From Ipomoea triloba (taxonomy: Eukaryota > Streptophyta > Magnoliopsida > Solanales > Convolvulaceae), in assembly GCF_003576645.1 (NCBI RefSeq), contig NC_044925.1:12763045-12827044 (forward strand): 64,000 nucleotides of DNA, written 5' to 3'. The position numbers and the translations under genes were made by a program. Position 1 is the first letter of the stretch. The number at the start of each line of letters is the position of its first letter. Positions 1 to 10,872 of the stretch are shown piece by piece. The notes under the pieces are model-generated. The model had not been told where the DNA came from. It saw only the letters and a program-made list of their open reading frames with translations, and made no database searches.

Positions 1-39
1 CTTTGCTTTGTTTTCCTATAAAGAGCTTAAAGGAAAAGA

Positions 40-111
40 CGCCGTTGCCGGGGATCGAACCGAGGTCTCCCGCGTGACAGGCGGGGATACTCACCACTAT
101 ACTACAACGAC
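40..111 (-). tRNA. tRNA-Asp: tRNA-Asp (GUC), variant
   Basis: Anticodon GTC and all arms are present. Two changes from the array consensus lie in the 5' strand of the T stem (CTCGG for CCGGG), giving one wobble and one C-C mismatch. Acceptor and anticodon stems are intact. The downstream (minus strand) T4 stop signal TCTTTTCC is present. Possibly weakened, not clearly dead. Confidence 0.85.
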
Positions 112-1037
112 TTGTGCGGCACACCAAGAAAGTCACATATTCCTGTTTCCAGTAGACCCAATACAATGTGTGCGTGTGGCTGTCGATTTCAAATCAAACT
201 AATACATGTCGTAGTCACTGCTGAGTTTATTATATTATTACTTTATAATGTAAAAATTCAATAATTAACCATCATTTATATTCATATTTACATCCAATAC
301 CATCAACAAACTACAATTATACATACAAATCCATTTAAAATTATAATTTACAAGAAACATTAATCAGTTCTCATGAATAATCACGATAATGTCAAAGATT
401 TTGATTTACAAATTTAATTTGTTTCGATCTTGAGATATAAAATTGATTACCATAGCTACAAAAAGTAATTGGCGTTCAACATGACATTAATCTCAATTCT
501 AAAATCAAATATTAACTCATAGTTTTTAAGGTTATTTTTTGTATTCACATATTTCAAAAAAATATTTTTAATAAGTGTTTTTTTAAATTGTATCTTCAGT
601 TATAAATATCAAATGTCAATATATAATCAAACTTATAAATCAACATAGGTCTTTCATAAAAAAAAAGCATTATTTAATAATAGTAACACATCTTAGCATC
701 TTTACATAACAATAATCATTATAATATATAGACCGTGCATCGCACGGGTACCATGATATTAATAATAACAAAGGTTGTTTGTTGGTGAATCATGAATGTT
801 TATTTGGGTGTGTAGCTTGAGCATTACGGATTTGGTAGTCTAACTTAACTAGATGTCCTGCAAGTAGCGAAAAAAATTAACTTTGTGCTTCTTATTTCGC
901 TTTAATCCATATGCACTAAAAGTAGTTTGAGTTGAAATCCTTAGGTCGTTGGTTTGAATCCGGCAGCAGGTCGGATTACTAATGTTTTGTTTGATTAAGC
1001 TTTGCTTTGTTTTCCTATAAAAGCTTAAAGGAAAAGA

Positions 1038-1109
1038 CGCCGTTGCCGGGGATCGAACCCGGGTCTCCCGCGTGACAGGCGGGGATACTCACCACTATAC
1101 TACAACGAC
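1038..1109 (-). tRNA. tRNA-Asp: tRNA-Asp (GUC), consensus copy
   Basis: A 72-nt plant nuclear tRNA-Asp with acceptor GTCGTTG/CAACGGC, discriminator G, anticodon loop CTGTCAC closed by CCCGC/GCGGG, and T arm CCGGG-TTCGATC-CCCGG. The A box (TATAGTGGTGAG) and B box (GGTTCGATCCC) are intact. A CAA triplet sits directly upstream of the 5' end, as is common at plant tRNA start sites, and a T4 Pol III terminator begins about 3 nt after the 3' end. CCA is not encoded, as expected for a nuclear gene. This sequence is the consensus of the array. Confidence 0.97.
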
Positions 1110-2034
1110 TTGTGCGGCACACCAAGAAAGTCACATATTCCTGTTTCCAGTAGACCCAATACAATGTGTGCGTGTGGCTGTCGATTTCAAATCAAACTAA
1201 TACATGTCGTAGTCACTGCTGAGTTTATTATATTATTACTTTATAATGTAAAAATTCAATAATTAACCATCATTTATATTCATATTTACATCCAATACCA
1301 TCAACAAACTACAATTATACATACAAATCCATTTAAAATTATAATTTACAAGAAACATTAATCAATTCTCATGAATAATCACGATAATGTCAAAGATTTT
1401 GATTTACAAATTTAATTTGTTTCGATCTTGAGATATAAAATTGATTACCATAGCTACAAAAAGTAATTGGCGTTCAACATGACATTAATCTCAATTCTAA
1501 AATCAAATATTAACTCATATTTTCAAGGTTATTTTTTGTATTCACATATTTCAAAAAAATATTTTTAATAAGTGTTTTTTTAAATTGTATCTTCAGTTAT
1601 AAATATCAAATGTCAATATATAATCAAACTTATAAATCAACATAGGTCTTTCATAAAAAAAAAACTTTATTTAATAATAGTAACACATCTTAGCATCTTT
1701 ACATAACAATAATCATTATAATATATAGACCGTGCATCGCACGGGTATCATGATATTAATAATAACAAAGGTTGTTTGTTGGTGAATCATGAATGTTTAT
1801 TTGGGTGTGTAGCTTGAGCATTACGGAGTTTGGTAGTCTAACTTAACTAGATGCCCTGCAAGTAGAGAAAAGTGGAAGAACCTATTAAAATTAACTTCGC
1901 TTTAATCCATATGCACTAAGAGTAATTTGAGTTGAAATCCTTAGGTCGTTGGTTTGAATCCGGCAGGTCGGATTACTAATGTTTTGTTTGATTAAGCTTT
2001 GCTTTGTTTTCCTATAAAAGCTTAAAGGAAAAGA

Positions 2035-2106
2035 CGCCGTTGCCGGGGATCGAACCCGGGTCTCCCGCGTGACAGGCGGGGATACTCACCACTATACTAC
2101 AACGAC
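2035..2106 (-). tRNA. tRNA-Asp: tRNA-Asp (GUC), consensus copy
   Basis: Identical to the consensus gene, with the T4 terminator. Its 5' flank is interrupted about 70 bp away by the LTR retrotransposon at 2180, so upstream sequence beyond that is not the native array sequence. Confidence 0.97.
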
Positions 2107-2820
2107 TTGTGCGGCACACCAAGAAAGTCACATATTCCTGTTTCCAGTAGACCCAATACAATGTGTGCGTGTGGCTGTCTGTAATACCCCGTATTTTATT
2201 AACATTATCCTAAGGCGTTGACATTCCTAAGTTATGATCTTCAGATATTTCGAAAGAATTTTTATAAGTAAGTATAGTTGTTATTAAGCTGCGATCGTAT
2301 GTGCCGGTCACGAACCGTAAAATTTTTGGGGGACGAATTTTCAGCTCGGATTTCTTTGGAAATGGATGATTAGGCATATATGACTAAGTATGAACTTCCT
2401 GCTTAGTTAAGTTGAAATTGGATGAGCTATAAGGGTCGAAATTTATTTCTGATCGTACTTCGCGAAATTTCGCAATGTACTGAACCTAGCCCATTTTGGG
2501 AGCTTTTGACTGGAATAAAATTTTGGTGTCGGAAATTATTCTTTCTGGATTATTTTCCACCGAAACTTTATCTGTTTGGACCACAACTGATATGTTGTGG
2601 AGATATTTTATTAATATTATTATTATATATAATTGGATAAGCATCCCACATATTATATTTTATTATTATAATAATTATTATTATTATTATTGTTATTATT
2701 ATTATTATTATTATTATTAAATATATTGTTACGTATATGTATATATGTAAGGGATAAGATTGAGCAAGTCACATTTCTTCATTTCCATTTCTTCATTTCG
2801 TCTTCACCCTCATTTCCGTA

Positions 2821-2852
<32 letters not shown>

Positions 2853-3689
2853 AGAGAGAAGCAATTTTCGAGCTTGGATCGCGATTGGTTCGGTAAATTT
2901 CAATTTTTAATCGGTTAAAAGTTATGTTTTACTCCTAGTTCATAGTTTTGGGTAGAATTTTGTTGAACCATATTCGTATTACCGTGTTTTATGTTAGGGT
3001 TTTAAGGTGAATTTGGGGAAAGATCCAAGATTTGCTTCCTACGGAAGGTAAGGAATCCCTTTATTTGGTTGAGGTTATTTGAAACTAGATAATTGATAGT
3101 GAATGATGAGATTAGGGGTTTTATGAATATGTTTCTATACATGATAATGGCTGAAAATGCATGTACATATCATATTTATGCCCATATATGCTTATAGTTG
3201 TGAAAATAGTGAAAGGAAAAATCAGGGTAGATTCTGGCAGTAACTTCCGTGATTTTCTGGGACAAATCGGTAAAGTATTTTGATCCAATTTTTTTTTAGA
3301 CATGTAGTTCTATAAGTCTAGAACCTGCATATAAAATTTCATAATGATTGGAGTAGTGGAAGTATGGTTTTCGGAATTTTTCCCAAAACTGGTCCAGAGA
3401 GCAGAAAATCCGGACAGCACACTGCCAAGGGTAAAAATGTAATTTTCTGTGTTAATTCGTGAACCTAGGTGACCAAAACTTTTTATGAACATCAAGTACT
3501 ATGAGTTAGGGTTCTACCATAAAAATTTCAAGTGAAAAAGAGTTCGGGAACTATCTTTACCGGCTCAATCTTTCAGACTGCGCTAGCTGAAATTTTCTTA
3601 TAAGGAAGTGGTATTATGTATATGAAACCTATGTATATACGTGTAGTATATATATTTATGTGTGTATTATGTATATATATATATATATA

Positions 3690-4243
3690 NNNNNNNNNNN
3701 NNNNNNNNNNNNNNNNNNNNNNNNNNNNNNNNNNNNNNNNNNNNNNNNNNNNNNNNNNNNNNNNNNNNNNNNNNNNNNNNNNNNNNNNNNNNNNNNNNNN
3801 NNNNNNNNNNNNNNNNNNNNNNNNNNNNNNNNNNNNNNNNNNNNNNNNNNNNNNNNNNNNNNNNNNNNNNNNNNNNNNNNNNNNNNNNNNNNNNNNNNNN
3901 NNNNNNNNNNNNNNNNNNNNNNNNNNNNNNNNNNNNNNNNNNNNNNNNNNNNNNNNNNNNNNNNNNNNNNNNNNNNNNNNNNNNNNNNNNNNNNNNNNNN
4001 NNNNNNNNNNNNNNNNNNNNNNNNNNNNNNNNNNNNNNNNNNNNNNNNNNNNNNNNNNNNNNNNNNNNNNNNNNNNNNNNNNNNNNNNNNNNNNNNNNNN
4101 NNNNNNNNNNNNNNNNNNNNNNNNNNNNNNNNNNNNNNNNNNNNNNNNNNNNNNNNNNNNNNNNNNNNNNNNNNNNNNNNNNNNNNNNNNNNNNNNNNNN
4201 NNNNNNNNNNNNNNNNNNNNNNNNNNNNNNNNNNNNNNNNNNN
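3690..4243. other. assembly gap (N)
   Basis: A run of N entered from a TA microsatellite in the LTR element and left into tRNA-array sequence, so the two sides are not contiguous in any obvious biological sense. Confidence 0.99.
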
Positions 4244-5089
4244 AAGGTTATTTTTTGTATTCACATATTTCAAAAAAATATTTTTAATAAGTGTTTTTTT
4301 AAATTGTATCTTCAGTTATAAATATCAAATGTCAATATATAATCAAACTTATAAATCAACATAGTTCTTTCATTAAAAAAAAAAGCTTTATTTAATAATA
4401 GTAACACATCTTAGCATCTTTACATAACAATAATCATTATAATACATAGACCGTGCATCGCACGGGTATCATGATATTAATAATAACAAAGGTTGTTTGT
4501 TGGTGAATCATGAATGTTTATTTGGGTGTGTAGCTTGAGCATTACGGAGTTTGGTAGTCTAACTTAACTAGATGTCCTGCAAGTAGAGAAAAGTGGAAAA
4601 ACCTATTAAAATTAACTTTGTGCTTCTTATTTCGCTTTAATCCATATGCACTAAGAGTAATTTGAGTTGAAATCCTTAGGTCGTTGGTTTGAATCCGGCA
4701 GCAGGTCGGATTACTAATGTTTTGTTTAATTAAGCTTTGCTTTGTTTTCCTATAAAAGCATAAAGGAAAAGACGCCGTTGCCGGGGATCGAACCCGGGTC
4801 TCCCGCGTGACAAGCAGGGATACTCACCACTATACTACAACGACTTGTGCGGCACACCAAGAAAGTCACATATTCCTGTTTCCAGTAGACCCAATACAAT
4901 GTGTGCGTGTAGCTGTCGATTTCAAATCAAACTAATACATGTCGTAGTCATTGCTGAGTTTATTATATTATTACTTTATAATGTAAAAATTCAATAATTA
5001 ACCATCATTTATATTCATATTTACATCCAATACCATCAACAAACTATAATTATACATACAAATCCATTTAAAATTATAATTTACAAGAA
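4244..5089. repeat. tRNA-array fragment inside the LTR element
   Basis: This is ordinary array sequence (spacer, hairpin, tRNA-Tyr relic, tRNA-Asp, spacer) bounded by the N gap on the left and a single n at 5090 on the right. It closely resembles 9077-9930, sharing the AATACATAGACC variant and the tRNA-Asp variant of that unit. It most likely belongs elsewhere in the array and was wedged here by the assembler. Confidence 0.8.
4773..4844 (-). tRNA. tRNA-Asp: tRNA-Asp (GUC), AAGCAGGG variant
   Basis: Two changes from consensus: one in the anticodon loop (TTGTCAC) and one in the anticodon stem, making CCTGC/GCGGG with a single U-G wobble. The anticodon stays GTC, and A and B boxes and the T4 terminator are intact, so it could be functional. 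The same variant occurs at 9606. Its position inside the LTR element is probably an assembly error. Confidence 0.85.
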
Positions 5090-5090
5090 N

Positions 5091-5410
5091 GTATGAGGTG
5101 GTTGTTAATGTGCCTAAATATTTAAGTTAAGCATGCTATGTATATTATAATGTGTGTGTAATGTATGTACAAAATGTTGTATTATGTATATTATAAAGCA
5201 TGTATGTGCAGTGTATATATACTTAACGTGTATATATATACATATAGTATGTGTACTTTATGTGAATATGCATATGTGGGAAATGTTGTGGTTGAATGCA
5301 TATATACATATGTGTGGTGATGATGGAAAATGTTTTGAGAAACAAGACTTTGAACTATTTTGAGAATGGTGATCGATTTAAAAAGGGGGACTTGATTTCG
5401 TGGAACATGT
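5091..5410. other. LTR-element sequence without recognisable gene
   Basis: AT-rich LTR sequence not present in the right LTR, with many ATGTATATA-like steps. It holds the first copy (5136-5176) of a 41-bp block repeated exactly at 6516-6556. No coding region or known motif is evident. Confidence 0.5.
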
Positions 5411-6515
5411 CCAAAAAAAGTGATTTTGACTCAAGGAGGATGAGAAAGGAAGGAAAATGGTTTTCAAACCCTTGGTTTCTAGTAAAGTTGAGGAGGACCT
5501 TGATTAGCCTTCGGGTGGCTTAAAGTGCCCTTGCCCAAGGTTGTTGTATGTAGTATGATCATTCATACTGAAGGTGCGAAGTCTATTCGCCGGGTACTAT
5601 ATAACTCGTTTGGATGAGGTATTCCTGCGGGGGTGTGCACACTTAAAGTATAGTTACTCTGAGAAGTCCGGGTAGGTGTCGTCTTTATGGACCTAGTAGG
5701 GCCAGCTAGGGATCATTTTAACGAACCTTACGTCCAGGGGATCAGTGTTAGACCGGGTGATGACCACTGAACCCGAGTTCGATGATCCAAGTGGTCAGGG
5801 AAGGAGTTAAGTGAATACTCCAAAGGCCTCACGCTTTCTATAAAGAAACTAAGTGGAAATTTTGTATGAAAATGTAGTTACGCTGTAGCTACGGAAAGGA
5901 GATGGTGAAAAGTGAGGAGAATGTCCTTTGAGGAAAGATTTTTCAAAGAATATGTTTGAGAACAAATATGGGATTTGTGTTTTCCCTTTTTCTGCTTATA
6001 TGCTTAAATGTTTAGCATTATATGATCTGAGTAGGCAAATGACTATTATATGACCTCGTCTAGAGGGAAAATGATTAAGATGATATTGAAATTGTTGCCT
6101 ATTATGTGTATAAATTGCTATTCGTAAAGGTTGCAGGTAGAACCTCGGCCGATGAGTAAGGATAGGGTTTTGATGTAATCAAGTTTTACAAAACCTTTAT
6201 TTAGTTTTGGATAACCCATGGATATCCTTACTTAGCCGTCGTGCTAACTGCACTTCAATGTGTTTCTTATCAGTTGCAGATTAGTGTGGGCCCCTGTAGC
6301 CGATGAGCTCGGAATAGAAGGGAAGTACAGGTTGAGGTCTACTCTTTGATGTAGACAGGGATTGTTATTAATGTTGTAAGTTTAGCCTGTGCACTTAGAG
6401 TGGAGTTTGTCAAAGAGGTGATAGAATTCACTCTAGGTGTGGCGGTAGCACCCGGTTTTCTGTTGATATGATGTAAGCTTCCGCAGCGTTTTATTACGGA
6501 TTTTGTAATAAATGT

Positions 6516-6678
6516 CTATGTATATTATAATGTGTGTGTAATGTATGTACAAAATGCAAGGTTGAGATCTAGGTTTGAACTTTAAGTTTGAATCTTTGGG
6601 GAATAGTAGTAGTCTTTTGAAACCATAGATGATAAGAAGGAAGTTTCGGGGACGAAACTCTTTTTAAGGAGGGTAGAC
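6516..6678 (+). other. residual internal region with polypurine tract
   Basis: All that remains between the LTRs. It starts with the 41-bp repeat, then about 120 bp ending in TTCGGGGACGAAACTC and a purine-rich tract directly before the right LTR. In Ty3-type elements this is the 3' untranslated end and the plus-strand primer site. No primer binding site is seen after the left LTR. Confidence 0.65.
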
Positions 6679-8730
6679 TGTAACCCCTCGTCTTTCCGAT
6701 AAGTCTAAGGGTCGGAAAATATATCTTTAGGCTATGACATTCATAAGATGATCTCCCGATATGTCAAGGGAATTTTTATACGGAGGTATAGTTGTCATTA
6801 AGCTGCGATCGTTCGTGCCGGTCACGAACCGTAAAATTTTCGAGGACGAATTTTCAGCTCGGATTTCCTTAAAAATTGATGATTAGGCATGTTATGACTA
6901 AGTATGAACTTCCTGCTTAGTTAAGTTGAAATTGGATGAGCTATAAGGGTCGAAATTTATTTCTGATCGTACACCGCGAAATTTCCGCAGTGTACCGAAC
7001 CTAGCCCATTTTGGAGCTTTTGACTGGAATAAATTTGTGGTTTCGAAAATTATTCTTTCTGGATTATTTTCCACCGAAACTTTATCTGTTTGGACCACAA
7101 CTGATATGTTGTGGAGATATTTTATTATTTTATTATTTTTTTTCCTAAAGCTTATCCCATAAGTTGGGATTAAATATAAAAGGAATTTTTTTTCCNNNNN
7201 NNNNNNNNNNNNNNNNNNNNNNNNNNNNNNNNNNNNNNNNNNNNNNNNNNNNNNNNNNNNNNNNNNNNNNNNNNNNNNNNNNNNNNNNNNNNNNNCTTTT
7301 CTTCCCCAAATGCCAAAAAGAGAGAGAGAGAGGTGTGATCATCTTCCACCATTTTTCTTCCAAAGTTCCATAGCCAAATCCTTCTAAACTTCCAATTTTC
7401 GGTAATTTTCGATATTATTCGGTAGAAAGCTTTGTAATCCTTCCTAGGTTATGAATCTATGTTTAATTTCTTGATACATGATGTTATGGTGTTGATTTTG
7501 ACCTAGGTTTTAAGGTGAAAATTGGGGAAAGGATCCAAAATTGCTTCCTAAGGTGTTAGAAATCCTTTACAAGGTAAGGAATTCCCTTAAGTTGGAATTG
7601 TCAAAAAAAGTGATTTTGACTCAAGGAGGATGAGAAAGGAAGGAAAATGGTTTTCAAACCCTTGGTTTCTAGTAAAGTTGAGGAGGACCTTGATTAGCCT
7701 TCGGGTGGCTTAAAGTGCCCTTGCCCAAGGTTGTTGTATGTAGTATGATCATTCATACTGAAGGTGCGAAGTCTATTCGCCGGGTACTATATAACTCGTT
7801 TGGATGAGGTATTCCTGCGGGGGTGTGCACACTTAAAGTATAGTTACTCTGAGAAGTCCGGGTAGGTGTCGTTTTTATGGACCTAGTAGGGCCAGCTACG
7901 GATCATTTTAACGAACCTTACGTCCAGGGGATCAGTGTTAGACCGGGTGATGACCACTGAACCCGAGTTCGATGATCCAAGTGGTCAGGGAAGGAGTTAA
8001 GTGAATACTCCAAAGGCCTCACGCTTTCTATAAAGAAACTAAGTGGAAATTTTGTATGAAAATGTAGTTACGCTGTAGCTACGGAAAGGAGATGGTGAAA
8101 AGTGAGGAGAATGTCCTTTGAGGAAAGATTTTTCAAAGAATATGTTTGAGAACAAATATGGGATTTGTGTTTTCCCTTTTTCTGCTTATATGCTTAAATG
8201 TTTAGCATTATATGATCTGAGTAGGCAAATGACTATTATATGACCTCGTCTAGAGGGAAAATGATTAAGATGATATTGAAATTGTTGCCTATTATGTGTA
8301 TAAATTGCTATTCGTAAAGGTTGCAGGTAGAACCTCGGCCGATGAGTAAGGATAGGGTTTTGATGTAATCAAGTTTTACAAAACCTTTATTTAGTTTTGG
8401 ATAACCCATGGATATCTTTACTTAGCCGTCGTGCTAACTGCACTTCAATGTGTTTCTTATCAGTTGCAGATTAGTGTGGGCCCCTGTAGCCGATGAGCTC
8501 GGAATAGAAGGGAAGTACAGGTTGAGGTCTACTCTTTGATGTAGACAGGGATTGTTATTAATGTTGTAAGTTTAGCCTGTGCACTTAGAGTGGAGTTTGT
8601 CAAAGAGGTGATAGAATTCACTCTAGGTGTGGCGGTAGCACCCGGTTTTCTGTTGATATGATGTAAGCTTCCGCAGCGTTTTATTACGGATTTTGTAATA
8701 AATGTAAGAGTTGAAAATTGGGGTGTTACA
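6679..8730 (+). repeat. right LTR
   Basis: Starts TGTAACCCC and ends GGGGTGTTACA. It includes an AG-rich microsatellite (7318-7333) and a 100-base N gap (7196-7295). Compared with the left LTR it lacks an internal block: GGAATTGTC at about 7601 runs straight into the shared segment AAAAAAGTGATTTTGAC. No ORF of note. Confidence 0.8.
7196..7295. other. assembly gap (100 N)
   Basis: Exactly 100 N inside the right LTR, next to a T-rich low-complexity stretch. A gap of this size is often a placeholder of unknown length. Confidence 0.99.
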
Positions 8731-9605
8731 CTGTCGATTTCAAATCAAACTAATACATGTCGTAGTCACTGCTGAGTTTATTATATTATTACTTTATAAT
8801 GTAAAAATTCAATAATTAACCATCATTTATATTCATATTTACATCCAATACCATCAACAAACTACAATTATACATACAAATCCATTTAAAATTATAATTT
8901 ACAAGAAACATTAATCAATTCTCATGAATAATCACGATAATGTCAAAGATTTTGATTTACAAATTTAATTTGTTTCGATCTTGAGATATAAAATTGATTA
9001 CCATAGCTACAAAAAGTAATTGGCGTTCAACATGACATTAATCTCAATTCTAAAATCAAATATTAACTCATATTTTCAAGGTTATTTTTTGTATTCACAT
9101 ATTTCAAAAAAATATTTTTAATAAGTGTTTTTTTAAATTGTATCTTCAGTTATAAATATCAAATGTCAATATATAATCAAACTTATAAATCAACATAGTT
9201 CTTTCATAAAAAAAAAAGCTTTATTTAATAATAGTAACACATCTTAGCATCTTTACATAACAATAATCATTATAATACATAGACCGTGCATCGCACGGGT
9301 ATCATGATATTAATAATGACAAAGGTTGTTTGTTGGTGAATCATGAATGTTTATTTGGGTGTGTAGGTTGAGCATTACGGAGTTTGGTAGTCTAACTTAA
9401 CTAGATGTCCTGCAAGTAGAGAAAAGTGGAAAAACCTATTAAAATTAACTTTGTGCTTCTTATTTCGCTTTAATCCATATGCACTAAGAGTAATTTGAGT
9501 TGAAATCCTTAGGTCGTTGGTTTGAATCCGGCAGCAGGTCGGATTACTAATGTTTTGTTTAATTAAGCTTTGCTTTGTTTTCCTATAAAAGCATAAAGGA
9601 AAAGA

Positions 9606-9677
9606 CGCCGTTGCCGGGGATCGAACCCGGGTCTCCCGCGTGACAAGCAGGGATACTCACCACTATACTACAACGAC
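9606..9677 (-). tRNA. tRNA-Asp: tRNA-Asp (GUC), AAGCAGGG variant
   Basis: Carries the same two anticodon-arm changes as the copy at 4773 (a U-G wobble in the stem, C to T in the loop). The anticodon, promoter boxes and terminator are kept. Confidence 0.87.
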
Positions 9678-10096
9678 TTGTGCGGCACACCAAGAAAGTC
9701 ACATATTCCTGTTTCCAGTAGACCCAATACAATGTGTGCGTGTAGCTGTCGATTTCAAATCAAACTAATACATGTCGTAGTCATTGCTGAGTTTATTATA
9801 TTATTACTTTATAATGTAAAAATTCAATAATTAACCATCATTTATATTCATATTTACATCCAATACCATCAACAAACTACAATTATAAATACAAATCCAT
9901 TTAAAATTATAATTTACAAGAAACATTAATCAATTCTCATGAATAATCACGATAATGTCAAAGATTTTGATTTACAAATTTAATTTGTTTCGATCTTGAG
10001 ATATAAAATTGATTACCATAGGTACAAAAAGTAATTGGCGTTCAACATGACATTAATCTCAATTCTAAAATCAAATATTAACTCATAGTTTTTAAC

Positions 10097-10292
10097 GTTA
10101 TTTTTTGTATTCACATATTTCAAAAAAATATTTTTAATGTTATTTTTTGTATTCACATATTTCAAAAAAATATTTTTAATAAGTGTTTTTTTAAATTGTA
10201 TTTTCAAAAAAATATTTTTAATAAGTGTTTTTTTAAATTGTATCTTCAAAAAAATATTTTTAATAAGTGTTTTTTTAAATTGTATCTTCAGT
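10097..10292. repeat. short tandem expansion in the array spacer
   Basis: The spacer motif GTTATTTTTTGTATTCACAT plus its A-rich tail is doubled (10097-10138 and 10139-10180). The following ~41-bp block (TTCAAAAAAATATTTTTAAT plus AAGTGTTTTTTTAAATTGT) is then present three times. Other units have one copy of each. Likely slippage or small unequal exchange on A/T runs. Confidence 0.85.
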
Positions 10293-10661
10293 TATAAATA
10301 TCAAATGTCAATATATAATCAAACTTATAAATCAACATAGGCCTTTCATAAAAAAAAACTTTATTTAATAATAGTAACACATCTTAGCATCTTTACATAA
10401 CAATAATCATTATAATACATAGACCGTGCATCGCACGGGTATCATGATATTAATAATAACAAAGGTTGTTTGTTGGTGAATCATGAATGTTTATTTGGGT
10501 GTGTAGCTTGAGCATTACGGAGTTTGGTAGTCTAACTTAACTAGATGTCCTGCAAGAAGAGAAAAGTGGAAGAACCTATTAAAATTAACTTCGCTTTAAT
10601 CCATATGCACTAAGAGTAATTTGAGTTGAAATCCTTAGGTCGTTGGTTTGAATCCGGCAGG

Positions 10662-10824
10662 NNNNNNNNNNNNNNNNNNNNNNNNNNNNNNNNNNNNNNN
10701 NNNNNNNNNNNNNNNNNNNNNNNNNNNNNNNNNNNNNNNNNNNNNNNNNNNNNNNNNNNNNNNNNNNNNNNNNNNNNNNNNNNNNNNNNNNNNNNNNNNN
10801 NNNNNNNNNNNNNNNNNNNNNNNN
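10662..10824. other. assembly gap (N)
   Basis: The gap covers the tRNA-Tyr relic end and the first third of a tRNA-Asp gene. Unit spacing suggests that its true length is close to the number of N shown. Confidence 0.99.
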
Positions 10825-10872
10825 GGTCTCCCGCGTGACAGGCGGGGATACTCACCACTATACTACAACGAC
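10825..10872 (-). tRNA. tRNA-Asp: tRNA-Asp, partial (cut by gap)
   Basis: The 5' 48 nt of tRNA-Asp (acceptor 5' strand, D arm, anticodon arm with GTC) match consensus exactly. The T arm and 3' end fall in the N gap; the 3' end would lie near 10801. Confidence 0.85.

Larger units (their letters stand above)
1..2174. repeat. tRNA-Asp tandem array, left block
   Basis: Two complete ~1-kb units and the start of a third. Reading the plus strand, a unit holds: an AT-rich spacer (~600 bp) with runs of A and T; a conserved hairpin (CCGTGC-ATC-GCACGG, first at 731-745); a short stretch starting TTTGGGTGTGTAGC; the tRNA-Tyr 3' relic (first at 921-975: intron plus 3' exon, with GGTTTGA in place of the B-box GGTTCGA and an extra GCA before the acceptor end); an oligo-T stretch; then tRNA-Asp on the minus strand. 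Nothing in the spacers looks protein-coding. The third unit is cut by the LTR element at 2180. Confidence 0.9.
2180..6515 (+). repeat. left LTR, interrupted
   Basis: The left part (2180-3080) matches the right LTR at roughly 90-95% where alignable, for example around CCGGTCACGAACCGTAAAA and the CACAACTGATATGTTGTGG palindrome. The right part (5411-6515) is almost identical to 7604-8705. Between them are sequences absent from the right LTR (about 3080-3689 and 5091-5410), a 554-bp N gap and an array fragment. Also present: a TTA-rich tract (2660-2720), an AG microsatellite (2821-2848) and TA repeats before the gap. The normal LTR end (..GGGGTGTTACA) is missing here; at 6516 the sequence jumps to a 41-bp copy of 5136-5176. 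Confidence 0.7.
2180..8730 (+). mobile_element. Ty3-like LTR retrotransposon remnant
   Basis: Begins TGTAATACCCC and ends GGGGTGTTACA, flanked by the 5-bp direct duplication CTGTC (2175-2179 and 8731-8735) inside a tRNA-array unit. Just before the right LTR is a purine-rich stretch (ACTCTTTTTAAGGAGGGTAG, 6657-6676) preceded by GGGGACGAAA, as is typical of Ty3-type 3' ends. No gag or pol coding sequence is visible: between the LTRs only about 160 bp remain (6516-6678), so the internal region has been lost or was not assembled. TGTAAC..CCC ends fit Del/Tekay-like elements, but the family cannot be settled without pol. Two N gaps and a displaced array fragment (4244-5089) lie inside. Confidence 0.85.

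Noticed and set aside
2180..8730. Intact autonomous retrotransposon
   Set aside because: No gag, protease, reverse transcriptase, RNase H or integrase motifs in any frame; only ~160 bp lie between the LTRs.
10137..10340. Frame with repeated KKIFLISVFLNCIF
   Set aside because: It follows from the local expansion of an A/T-run spacer block and is not present in other units.
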